20,348 nucleotides of DNA from a virus: positions 1 to 20,348 of the IMG/VR virus record IMGVR_UViG_3300027805_000105, one strand, 5' to 3'. Positions within the stretch are counted from its first letter, which is position 1, and every line of letters begins with the position of its first letter. Shown here in pieces: positions 13,938-20,142 of this stretch. The notes under the pieces were generated by a model. That model was given only the letters and a program-made list of their open reading frames with translations, made no database searches and was not told the DNA's origin. The position numbers and the translations under genes were made by a program.

Positions 13938-14108
13938 CTACCTATGGGGAGCCTTGCAGAACCGCACTTCCGAAAGTGTTGTTTTCACAAACACAACACC
14001 ACGGGCACCGCACCTTGGGCATCGCACGTACCGCTGCCGCTCGTCGCCGCATGCACGGCTGGAACGGGTCCGCAGTTTCTCGCCGCAGGTGCAGCGTGCT
14101 TCAGACAT
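13938..14108 (-). CDS. Small zinc-finger protein, Com/Ogr-Delta-like (too short for usual ORF lists)
   Basis: A 56-residue ORF between the protease and capsid genes. It has Cys6, Cys8, Cys20, Cys30, Cys33 and Cys51, including RCTCGEKLRTRSSR and QRYVRCPRCGARGVVFV. The RCPRC and the spacing (CxC-x21-CxxC) resemble the zinc ribbon of Mu Com, and RTRSSR...RYVRC recalls Ogr/Delta activators of P2 and P4. The ATG at 14108 overlaps the protease stop (8 bases), and GAGG lies about eight bases upstream. It fills an otherwise empty 210-base gap. By family analogy it could regulate late gene expression or mRNA translation; no activity can be inferred from sequence alone. Confidence 0.65.
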   Translation of the reverse strand: MSEARCTCGEKLRTRSSRACGDERQRYVRCPRCGARGVVFVKTTLSEVRFCKAPHR

Positions 14109-14745
14109 TGCGGAGCCTCAGGGACCAGGCGGCTGCGGCGTCACGGGCAAGGGACCGCTTCACAACTGCGGCCACAGCCTCGGGCTCAGCCGGCTTCTCC
14201 TGCGATGCCAGCCACGCCTCGTAGGAACGCATGGCGACAGATGCCGAGGTGGCGGGGTACGCAGGCACAAGTACAGGCCCCACGTCATACAGCCCGCTCA
14301 CCTCGCGGATCTGCCGGATAGCCTTGCCGTCCTCGCCGGTCCTGAACGACTCGTTCTTAGATTCCACAGTGAACGCGAACGACGAGCCGCGCACGTCGCG
14401 CCGCTGGATGAGCTCGAGCACGTCGGCCCGGCTCACGGGCGGCGTGACCACGTACCGCAGCCCCTTCTCGTCGCTGGAGAGTTCCAGCGTGCCCGATGAA
14501 GAGCGACCCAGCACGATGTTGCTGTCATGGTTGAACAGTGCCACCACGTCGCTCTTTCCACGCTGGCGGCTCAGAATCTTGTCGAACGCCCCCGGCAGGA
14601 TTTCCTCGCGGAACCCGCCTAGGTCGAGCGAAAGCCGGTTGTATACGGCGGCATACCCGATGATCGCAGCCCGGCCATCGGCCCGGCTTTCGACAATCAG
14701 TTCGTTCTCCTCCTCGAAGGCGAAGTCGCGGCGTTCAATTTCCAT
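14101..14745 (-). CDS. Prohead protease (HK97 / U35 family)
   Basis: A 214-residue serine protease that removes the capsid delta domain during procapsid maturation. It has EREEILPGAFDK-like FREEILPGAFDKILS, followed by the catalytic His in ALFNHDSNIVLGR (His73) and the catalytic Ser in RGSSFAF (about Ser121-122), the two signature motifs of the family, and a C-terminal IREVSGLYDVGPVLVPAYPATSA. The ATG at 14745 is preceded by AGGAGGAG with a seven-base spacer, which decides it over an in-frame ATG twelve codons upstream. It overlaps the portal stop by 11 bases. The order portal, protease, capsid is the HK97 order. Confidence 0.92.
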   Translation of the reverse strand: MEIERRDFAFEEENELIVESRADGRAAIIGYAAVYNRLSLDLGGFREEILPGAFDKILSRQRGKSDVVALFNHDSNIVLGRSSSGTLELSSDEKGLRYVVTPPVSRADVLELIQRRDVRGSSFAFTVESKNESFRTGEDGKAIRQIREVSGLYDVGPVLVPAYPATSASVAMRSYEAWLASQEKPAEPEAVAAVVKRSLARDAAAAWSLRLRNV

Positions 14746-16033
14746 CGGTCTGCTCCTCCTGTTCGGCCTGGTCTTCGGCATCGTCCTCGGGCGAGTCTTC
14801 GCTCTCGACCACCACGGGCGGCTCGGGCATCGGCTCTGGGGCCGGCGGCTCTTCGCCCACCTTGTCCAGCGTGGTCATGTTCAGCTGCACGAAGTGCTTG
14901 TCACCTTCTGGCCCAATCGGGTTGAGGTTCTCAAGCTCGCGGATCTCGTTGACCGTCATCCACCCGTTTTGCAGGGCCGACACGTAATAGGCCGACCGGC
15001 TCGCGTGATCGCCGCGCAGCAGGCCGCTAACGCTGTGCTCGGCAAAATAGGTCTCATCGTCCACGATGAGGTCGCGGCTGATCGCAGCTTCCCACCGCTT
15101 CAGGTGCGGCAGCAGGCAATGCTGCACGAACTCCGTGCCCTGTACCTCGATGTTCGAGTAGGTGCTACGGGTCAGGTCTTGGATCATGTGCGGCGGCACA
15201 CGAAACGCACGGCAGATTTCGATGACCTGATACTGCCGTGTCTCAAGGAACTGGGCCGCCTCGTTGCTGCCGCTCAGTTCGTGGGCCTTCACGCCGTTGG
15301 GCAGGACCGCAGTGCGGAACGCCCGATCTGCACCACGGTGCATCCGCTCCCACTGCTCTCGCAGCCGCTCGGCCGCTTCCACCGGAATCGGGTTGTCTGA
15401 CTCCAGCACGATGCCGGGCCGGGCACCGTTGCCGAAGTAAGTGCTGCCGTGGGCTTCGAGGGCCTGGGCCAGGCCGATGGCGTTCTGGAAAATCTTGTAC
15501 GTGGGGATCGGCTTCACGCCGTCTTCAGTGGTGAACCGCAGGGCAAAGATCTGATCCTGCGAATAGACCGTTTGCTTGCCGCTCGGCTCCCGGTACTTGT
15601 ACCGCAGCGTGCCGTCTTCAAGCCGCTCGGCTTCCATACGGCTGGAATGCAGCGGCCACAGTTCCGACACGGCACCACGGGCACCTGGGCGGATCTCGGC
15701 ATACGAGGCCCCGTAGTGCAGGTACATGCCCGTCATCCAATCCCGAAACTCCTGGGCCGTCTGCCACGGGTTGGGCTGCGTGTGCAGGAGCCGGTACACC
15801 GGGTGCGTCGTGGCCTTCGTCTTGCCACCATTGGCCAACCGCTCGTAGACGTGCAGCGGCAGGGACGAGACGGCGTCCGAGATCACCCGGATGCACGCCG
15901 TGTAGGCCGAGCAGGCCATGCTGTTGTCGGCCGTCACCCGCACGCCCGATGGCGTCCGGTTGCTATTCACCTCGGTCCAGTCAATGCCCCGAAGGTCAAC
16001 CATGCGGAAGTCGGCAAGGGCGTTTTCGCTCAT
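14735..16033 (-). CDS. Portal protein (HK97 gp3-like)
   Basis: A 432-residue portal protein that forms the dodecameric DNA-entry ring. Typical features are the N-terminal NSMACSAYTACIRVISDAVSSLPLHVY, the PNPWQTAQEFRDWMTGMYLHYGASYAEI block, WPLHSSRMEAERL, the LETRQYQVIEICRAFRVPPHMIQDL motif and YYVSALQNGWMTVNEIRELENLNPI. The C-terminal 60 residues are very acidic (PEPPVVVESEDSPEDDAEDQAEQEEQ). The ATG at 16033 overlaps the terminase stop as ATGA; the frame also opens upstream through a TTG, which is not needed. Confidence 0.92.
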   Translation of the reverse strand: MSENALADFRMVDLRGIDWTEVNSNRTPSGVRVTADNSMACSAYTACIRVISDAVSSLPLHVYERLANGGKTKATTHPVYRLLHTQPNPWQTAQEFRDWMTGMYLHYGASYAEIRPGARGAVSELWPLHSSRMEAERLEDGTLRYKYREPSGKQTVYSQDQIFALRFTTEDGVKPIPTYKIFQNAIGLAQALEAHGSTYFGNGARPGIVLESDNPIPVEAAERLREQWERMHRGADRAFRTAVLPNGVKAHELSGSNEAAQFLETRQYQVIEICRAFRVPPHMIQDLTRSTYSNIEVQGTEFVQHCLLPHLKRWEAAISRDLIVDDETYFAEHSVSGLLRGDHASRSAYYVSALQNGWMTVNEIRELENLNPIGPEGDKHFVQLNMTTLDKVGEEPPAPEPMPEPPVVVESEDSPEDDAEDQAEQEEQTDGN

Positions 16034-17595
16034 AGCGTGATAATGTCCCAAGATTGTTCGGGGGCTGGGGCCGTCGCCGTTGAGTGCAACCCAATGGCCA
16101 TTACCAGCGACACGATGCCGTCAATACGCTCTGTGCTGCGTGCCTTGCTGGGCTTAATGTTTCCGGCCGCCGAATCGCTTTGTATCGCTACGTTTCCTGC
16201 CTGCCACGTCAGCACAGGATGCCCGCCGTGCAGTAGCCGGCCGCTGACGCAAGCCGACTCGAGTTGCTTCGACGGGCTCGACATGCTGCCGTAGCCCTGC
16301 CGGAATTGTTGCATTGGCAGCCCATCGCCTTGCAGTTGCTGCCCAAGCTGCGCTGAGTTCCATGGATCAAGGCCAACGCCGCGAATGCGGTACTTGGCTG
16401 CCAAGGCGTTGATGTCGGCCCGTACTTGGTCGAAATCAGTCACGTTGCCTTGCGTGATGTGTAAGTGCCCTTGGCGATGCCACGTCAGATATGGCACCTT
16501 GTCGCGCCGTTCCCGCTGGTGGGCATTCTCTTCTGGAATCCAGAAGTGCGGCTCAACCCAAAAGGTGCCGTCATCCAGAGGGAACAGCATCACGAACGCA
16601 GTCGTGTCAAAGGTCGTGGCTAGGTCGAGCCCTGCCCAGCAATCGCGGCCGGTGAGGTCCACAGGGCAGGGCTTGTTGCCCTGTGCCCAATGATCCATTC
16701 GCAGCCAGCGTGTGTCTTGCTCGGTCCACTGGTTCAGGTACAGCTGCCGAAAGGTGTTCTCGTAGGCTGGCATTTCGACGGCACGGGCACACTCAGTCCG
16801 CAAGAAGTCCTGCTTGATCGACACGCCCAGGTTCGGGTTGGCCTTCGCCCAGGTCTTTTCGTTCTTCCAATCGTCCTTCGGATCAGCGGCGTAGATGGCG
16901 GGCAGGAAGCTTTCGTCATGCACGGCCCCGCTCGCCACGCTTTCGGCGTACTTCCAGATTTCCCAACACACGCTGCGGCGGTCATAGCCGGCGGTCGTGA
17001 TGTAGACCATGAGCGGCTGACGCCTCGCCCCCATGCTCGTCTGCATCACGTCGGCCAACTCACGCGAAGGCTGGGCATGAAGTTCATCGAATATCACGCC
17101 GTGTGCGTTCAGCCCGTGCTTCGTGAACGCCTCGGCCGAAAGCGCCTTGTAGAACGAGTGCGTATCCTCCCGCACGATTGAATTGCGGTAGACCTTGAGC
17201 CGAGACCGCAGCGAAGGCGACATTTCCACGCACGCCTTTGCCATCTCGAAGACCAGGCGGGCCTGCTCACGATCCGCACCGCAGGAGAAGATTTGGGCAC
17301 CCGGCTCCCCGTCGAAGAGGAGCTTGAGGGCGATGCCAGCACAAAGCGTGCTCTTGCCGTTCTTGCGGGGGATGGCCAGGAGCGAGGTGCGATATTGCCG
17401 CATGCCATCCGGCCGCAGCACCCCAAACAGCCTGCCGATGTAGCTGGCCTGCCACGGCTCGAGCACGAACGGCTTGCCGCCGAGCTCGCCCTGCGTGTGC
17501 CGCAGGTGTTTGGCAAAGAACGTGACCGCATCCACGCCAGGCTGAGCGTACTCAGGCGAACATGCGGGCGTCTTCGTCGTCTTCTTTCGGGCCAT
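16030..17595 (-). CDS. terL: Terminase large subunit (ATPase-nuclease)
   Basis: A 521-residue DNA-packaging motor of the HK97-like terminase class. The ATPase domain has Walker A (AIPRKNGKST, about residues 74-83), Walker B (GVIFDELHA, about 166-174) and the coupling motif YITTAGYDRRS. The C-terminal nuclease domain begins with WAGLDLATTFDTTAFV (Asp324) and has further acidic residues in GVGLDPWNSA and RIDGIVSLVMA. The ATG at 17595 lies inside the end of the small subunit gene, overlapping by 44 bases. Length and motif order are typical. It acts with the small subunit and portal. Confidence 0.95.
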   Translation of the reverse strand: MARKKTTKTPACSPEYAQPGVDAVTFFAKHLRHTQGELGGKPFVLEPWQASYIGRLFGVLRPDGMRQYRTSLLAIPRKNGKSTLCAGIALKLLFDGEPGAQIFSCGADREQARLVFEMAKACVEMSPSLRSRLKVYRNSIVREDTHSFYKALSAEAFTKHGLNAHGVIFDELHAQPSRELADVMQTSMGARRQPLMVYITTAGYDRRSVCWEIWKYAESVASGAVHDESFLPAIYAADPKDDWKNEKTWAKANPNLGVSIKQDFLRTECARAVEMPAYENTFRQLYLNQWTEQDTRWLRMDHWAQGNKPCPVDLTGRDCWAGLDLATTFDTTAFVMLFPLDDGTFWVEPHFWIPEENAHQRERRDKVPYLTWHRQGHLHITQGNVTDFDQVRADINALAAKYRIRGVGLDPWNSAQLGQQLQGDGLPMQQFRQGYGSMSSPSKQLESACVSGRLLHGGHPVLTWQAGNVAIQSDSAAGNIKPSKARSTERIDGIVSLVMAIGLHSTATAPAPEQSWDIITL

Positions 17596-18010
17596 TGTCC
17601 ACTGCTGTGACGCGGGCCAGTGCCGATGCCGTCAGGCCGAACTCGGCCGCAAACTTCAGCATCTGATTCCGGGCGTCGCGCTTGCGGTTCCACGCCGGGT
17701 GATTGCTCACCCTACCCTTATCGTCCATGAACGTGGCCCCGTTGGCCTTCAGTTCCCGGTCGGCCTCAACCATGTCGGCGAAGGAGTCGCAGTAGGCCGC
17801 CAGCGTCTGCTGGTGCCTCGGGCTCATCACCTTCGAGGCTTCGAGCATGGGCACGATTCGATCCCACTCTTCGCGGGCAAGGTCGGCCAGCCAGGCCGGG
17901 GCGGGCGGAATGCCAGCCGGGGCGTCGATGCCGGCGCGGTGCGGCCCCCTAATCTCGGAGCCACGCATTTGCAGGATCGGCTTAGGTGTTGGCTTGCGGC
18001 CCCTGCCCAT
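17552..18010 (-). CDS. terS: Terminase small subunit (P27 family)
   Basis: A 152-residue protein that recognises phage DNA for packaging. It opens MGRGRKPTPKPILQMRGS and continues with AGIPPAPAWLADLAREEWDRIVPMLEASKVMSPRHQQTLAAYCDSFADMVEA, the signature of the P27 small-terminase family, and ends with LKFAAEFGLTASALARV. The ATG at 18010 has GGGGA about ten bases upstream; the frame extends farther but upstream codons do not look like the family. It overlaps the large subunit gene by 44 bases. A neighbouring HNH gene is usual for this type. Confidence 0.88.
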   Translation of the reverse strand: MGRGRKPTPKPILQMRGSEIRGPHRAGIDAPAGIPPAPAWLADLAREEWDRIVPMLEASKVMSPRHQQTLAAYCDSFADMVEADRELKANGATFMDDKGRVSNHPAWNRKRDARNQMLKFAAEFGLTASALARVTAVDNGPKEDDEDARMFA

Positions 18011-18114
18011 ATGGCTAAATCCCCAACTTCCAATTTCAACGGAATATTCACACAGCAGGCGACCGGGGTTTTTAAAGGGCAAAGCTGGGGTGATTTGGAC
18101 CACCCTGCCGTCCG
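18011..18114. other. Intergenic region between HNH and terminase small subunit, possible cos location
   Basis: A 104-base gap with a small stem (GGGTG at 18088-18092, CACCC at 18101-18105). In HK97-type phages the cohesive-end site lies next to the HNH and terminase small subunit genes, so this is the most likely place for it. The sequence itself does not show a defined cos site. Confidence 0.25.
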
Positions 18115-18546
18115 CTATTTTTCCGGCTGCCGTTCTGGCACGTTTGTTTTTGCCGGCTCGCCGGCCAGCGCGACCGACTGCGGCTGATTTCGTGCGGCAT
18201 TTTCACGCTGCTCGCGTCTTGTTTTGTGCCCGTGGCAGCGAATGCAAAGGCACTGGCCGTTTGCAACTGAGTACCTTTCTCCTCCCTTGCTGATCGGCAC
18301 GACGTGGTCAGCATGGGCTTCTCTTTGATCGCTGCACACTCGGCCACACACACGGCACTGCCAGGCATCCCGAGTCAGCACGGCCTTACGCCAGGCCCGG
18401 TGCGCCTTGTCGCAGTAGCCCCTTGCTGCGGCATGGGGGCGGGTACTGTCATCCCGCTTTTGGCGTGAGCTTCTGATACGGGGGGGGGTATATAATGGGA
18501 TGCGAGTCGGCATAGGGGGGGGTATCAAATCCCAATCGGCCCGCAT
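18115..18546 (-). CDS. HNH endonuclease
   Basis: A 143-residue protein with an HNH nuclease domain: CRVCGRVCSDQREAHADHVVPISKGGERYSVANGQCLCIRCHGHKTRRE, where CxxC and CxxC bind a structural zinc and the DH and the following Asn/His form the catalytic site. In HK97-type phages the HNH protein works with the terminase for DNA cleavage or packaging. The N-terminus (residues 1-30) is encoded across two poly-G tracts on the plus strand (see the repeat entry). ATG at 18546 follows the previous stop by no bases and is preceded by GAAGAG; an ATG at 18513 has no ribosome site. The next gene is the terminase small subunit. Confidence 0.88.
   Translation of the reverse strand: MRADWDLIPPPMPTRIPLYTPPRIRSSRQKRDDSTRPHAAARGYCDKAHRAWRKAVLTRDAWQCRVCGRVCSDQREAHADHVVPISKGGERYSVANGQCLCIRCHGHKTRREQRENAARNQPQSVALAGEPAKTNVPERQPEK
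18475..18526. repeat. Two long poly-G tracts with inverted flanks inside the HNH gene
   Basis: The plus strand has nine Gs at 18480-18488 and eight Gs at 18515-18522, each preceded by ATA or ATAC and followed by TAT. The block is bounded by GATAC (18475-18479) and GTATC (18522-18526). These tracts code for Pro-rich residues near the HNH N-terminus and could slip during replication, shifting the frame of most of the gene. They could also form a G-quadruplex. Confidence 0.8.
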
Positions 18547-18903
18547 CTAGCTCTTCAGCATCACAACACCGACCGTGCCGGTGCTGTTCGTGGTGGCCGA
18601 CAGAACCTTCACGAACTCACAGGCGAACACCTCATCCGGGAAAGGATAGATGCGGCCCACGGTCGTGCTGGGCGCAAGGGTGATGGTGGCTGCCGAGCCG
18701 TCCGCCTTGTACAGCTGCCGGAAGGTCTCGCTGGCACGGTGGCTGCCCCAGAACTGCAGAGTAGTGGCAGCAGTGGAGATCGTGCCGATGCTCAGCACGG
18801 CACCTGCCACATCACGGATATCAAGCGTGGTGGCCAGAGAGGTGGCCGTGTGCAGGGTGATGTCGATGTCGCGGTACTTCCGCACCAGATTGGCGTCGGC
18901 CAT
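18547..18903 (-). CDS. Small beta-rich phage protein of unknown function
   Basis: A 118-residue protein I do not recognise. It begins MADANLVRKYRDIDITLHTATSLATTLDIRDVAG and is Thr/Ala/Ser-rich with alternating strands, ending FVKVLSATTNSTGTVGVVMLKS. The composition suggests a virion component such as a decoration or fibre subunit, but the position upstream of the HNH and terminase genes is unusual for one. The ATG at 18903 has AGGAG eight bases upstream. Its stop is directly adjacent to the HNH start (TAG ATG), so the two are coupled. No cysteines beyond one and no membrane segment are evident. Confidence 0.65.
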   Translation of the reverse strand: MADANLVRKYRDIDITLHTATSLATTLDIRDVAGAVLSIGTISTAATTLQFWGSHRASETFRQLYKADGSAATITLAPSTTVGRIYPFPDEVFACEFVKVLSATTNSTGTVGVVMLKS

Positions 18904-18999
18904 GTGGGGTCTCCTGTCCCGTCTAGGCTAGGCGGGCGGGCCCATACCCTTGCAGGGGCAGCAGATCGCTGCTCTAGGGTCATTGGGGCACGACACTCT

Positions 19000-19119
19000 T
19001 TAAGTGGTGCCACTGAGCCAGCCAGCCACGCGAACGATGAACGAAAAGCACTTCGGCAGGCCGTCAATGAAGACGTAGACCGCCATGAAGTAGAACATCG
19101 TCCGCTCTTCGCTCGTCAT
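19000..19119 (-). CDS. Possible 39-residue hydrophobic peptide
   Basis: A short ORF beginning MTSEERTMFYFMAVYVF and continuing with IDGLPKCFSFIVRVAGWL, so it could span or lie on the membrane once. The frame is complete from ATG at 19119 to TAA at 19002-19000. There is no well-placed ribosome site (AGGAG lies too far upstream, about 25 bases), so it may not be expressed. A small holin-like protein is conceivable, but nothing beyond hydrophobicity supports that. Confidence 0.3.
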   Translation of the reverse strand: MTSEERTMFYFMAVYVFIDGLPKCFSFIVRVAGWLSGTT

Positions 19120-19193
19120 CGCACTACATGCGGCGTGTTGGGCCGCTCCTCGTTATTTTGATTTTGGTGATTGTCTGGAGCCGGAAAACAGGG

Positions 19194-19224
19194 CCGAGCG
19201 GGACAATGCGATAACGGCATTATC
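19194..19224. promoter_or_regulatory. CCGAGCGGG motif and adjacent 15-bp dyad
   Basis: CCGAGCGGG (19194-19202) is identical to two copies in the right-hand region (20201-20209 and 20251-20259). Eight bases farther is GATAACGGCATTATC (19210-19224), an inverted repeat of five-base arms around CGGCA. The combination looks like an operator or activator site. Function is inferred only from position and repetition. Confidence 0.4.
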
Positions 19225-19259
19225 TGTCATCGGGCGTGGAATAATTAGATTGTTCTGCG

Positions 19260-19511
19260 TCACCCATCAAGCAACATGACGCCGGTTGCCCGCTCAACCT
19301 CGGCCACTATTGCGTCTGCCGTCCTGTGAATCTCGTTCATCGCCTGCCTGCCAATCTGCGGAGCCAGCCCCACTTCCATAAGGGCTTCGTCGTTCCGAAC
19401 GTGTTGCACCAGTGCGACCCACTGGCCGCGCGTCAGTCGCAACGTCACCTCAATGGTTGGCTCGTCCGCAGAACCAGTCGATGCAACAGACAGCTCATTC
19501 GTATCGCTCAT
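19260..19511 (-). CDS. Small hypothetical protein, shared leader type A
   Basis: An 83-residue protein. The N-terminus MSDTNELSVASTGSADEP is polar and resembles the leader of the next gene; the remainder (EVTLRLTRGQWVALVQHV, MNEIHRTADAIVAEVERATGV) is helical and has no recognised motif. The ATG at 19511 has AGGAGG about eight bases upstream. It is the last small gene before the packaging module, with 48 bases separating it from the gene upstream. An early or moron role is likely from position; no function is claimed. Confidence 0.65.
   Translation of the reverse strand: MSDTNELSVASTGSADEPTIEVTLRLTRGQWVALVQHVRNDEALMEVGLAPQIGRQAMNEIHRTADAIVAEVERATGVMLLDG
19469..19492. repeat. 24-bp direct repeat, copy 1
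   Basis: The stretch CAGAACCAGTCGATGCAACA plus GACA matches 19835-19858 at 22 of 24 positions (AC here, GG there). Both copies code for the same part of the leader in the two neighbouring small genes (ASTGS), so the repeat reflects duplication or recombination between the genes. Confidence 0.75.
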
Positions 19512-19559
19512 GTGCGCCGCCTCCTGTGTTCGCGGCTGTTGATCTCGCGCGTTATGTGG

Positions 19560-19895
19560 CTACTCAGTATCCCAATCGACTCCAGCGTTAGCCAACGCCT
19601 CGCGCACGGCACCGATGGCAGCGTTCCAGCCCGGCGCGCCGTTCGGGTCTAGCGGAGGCAACTGCACCACACGGCTTTGCGGCTGTTGGTAGAGCGGGAC
19701 AACTAAAACGGGAACCCCGACTGGACCCGGATGGCGATGGTAGTACGCTTCGTCTTCGCACATTTCCTTGCACCAAGAAACGTACATCCGCTCGCCGTCA
19801 ACCATGACAGCCCACGCCACAGGCTCGCCAGCCACAGAACCAGTCGATGCAGGAGACATCGCCGCGTCGCCCTGCGGTGTAGTGTCGTCACTCAT
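19560..19895 (-). CDS. Small phage protein with shared leader and VAWAV motif
   Basis: A 111-residue protein. The leader MSDDTTPQGDAAMSPASTGSVAGEP shares ASTGS with the neighbouring 83-residue protein. Next comes PVAWAVMVDGERMYVSWCKEMCEDEAYYH, then VPVLVVPLYQQPQ; this VAWAV...VVPLYxQPQ pattern is common in accessory genes of siphophages, but the function is not known. The ATG at 19895 has AGGAG about six bases upstream. It lies between two other small genes on the same strand. Confidence 0.7.
   Translation of the reverse strand: MSDDTTPQGDAAMSPASTGSVAGEPVAWAVMVDGERMYVSWCKEMCEDEAYYHRHPGPVGVPVLVVPLYQQPQSRVVQLPPLDPNGAPGWNAAIGAVREALANAGVDWDTE
19835..19858. repeat. 24-bp direct repeat, copy 2
   Basis: Partner of 19469-19492, with two mismatches. 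It lies in the leader of the 111-residue gene. Confidence 0.75.
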
Positions 19896-19926
19896 GCGAT
19901 GCTCCTGATCTTCGGTGTTCTGTGTC

Positions 19927-20142
19927 CTACTTTAACCGCTCCAGCAGGCCCCGAAGCGTGGCGTCAACGGCATCCGGCCCGCCTGTGCCAACGTAGTATT
20001 CAACCGCCTCCCGCTCCTCGTCGGTGAGCCGCAGCCGTTCGATCTCGTCTGCCGCTTGGCGAATGACGGTCGTCGCCACACCGTCCTCGCAGTCGATATC
20101 GCGTGCCAGAATCCGCAGAGCGGTGGTCAGCGTGTCTGCCAT
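19927..20142 (-). CDS. Small helical phage protein
   Basis: A 71-residue protein, MADTLTTALRILARDIDCEDGVATTVIRQAADEIERL, followed by TDEEREAVEYYVGTGGPDAVDATLRGLLERLK. It is almost entirely helical and acidic; the N-terminal pattern is common in small phage ORFs whose function is unknown. The ATG at 20142 is preceded by GGGGG only a base or two away and by a weaker GGCTGG, so the ribosome site is less clear than for its neighbours. It is the first gene of the leftward run after the control-like region. Confidence 0.6.
   Translation of the reverse strand: MADTLTTALRILARDIDCEDGVATTVIRQAADEIERLRLTDEEREAVEYYVGTGGPDAVDATLRGLLERLK

Larger units (their letters stand above)
18904..19259. other. Mostly non-coding region upstream of the packaging genes
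   Basis: A 356-base gap with no clear large gene. It holds a possible 39-codon ORF (19000-19119), an AT-richer section (about 19140-19259), one copy of the CCGAGCGGG motif (19194-19202) and a dyad at 19210-19224. Near 18957-18975 there are short palindromes (GCAG and CTGC around four bases; CCC and GGG). It probably contains the promoter for the leftward packaging and head genes, although I cannot pick definite -35 and -10 boxes. Confidence 0.45.

Noticed and set aside
12526-14499. A 657-residue open frame on the plus strand across the capsid and protease genes
   Set aside because: It is the antisense of capsid and protease genes with strong family matches; it is low-complexity, rich in Arg, Gly and His, and has no ribosome site. 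GC-rich genes often give such shadows.
18481-18500. TATAAT-like sequence after the poly-G tract on the plus strand
   Set aside because: No -35 element at the proper distance, and it would point against the operon inside the HNH gene.
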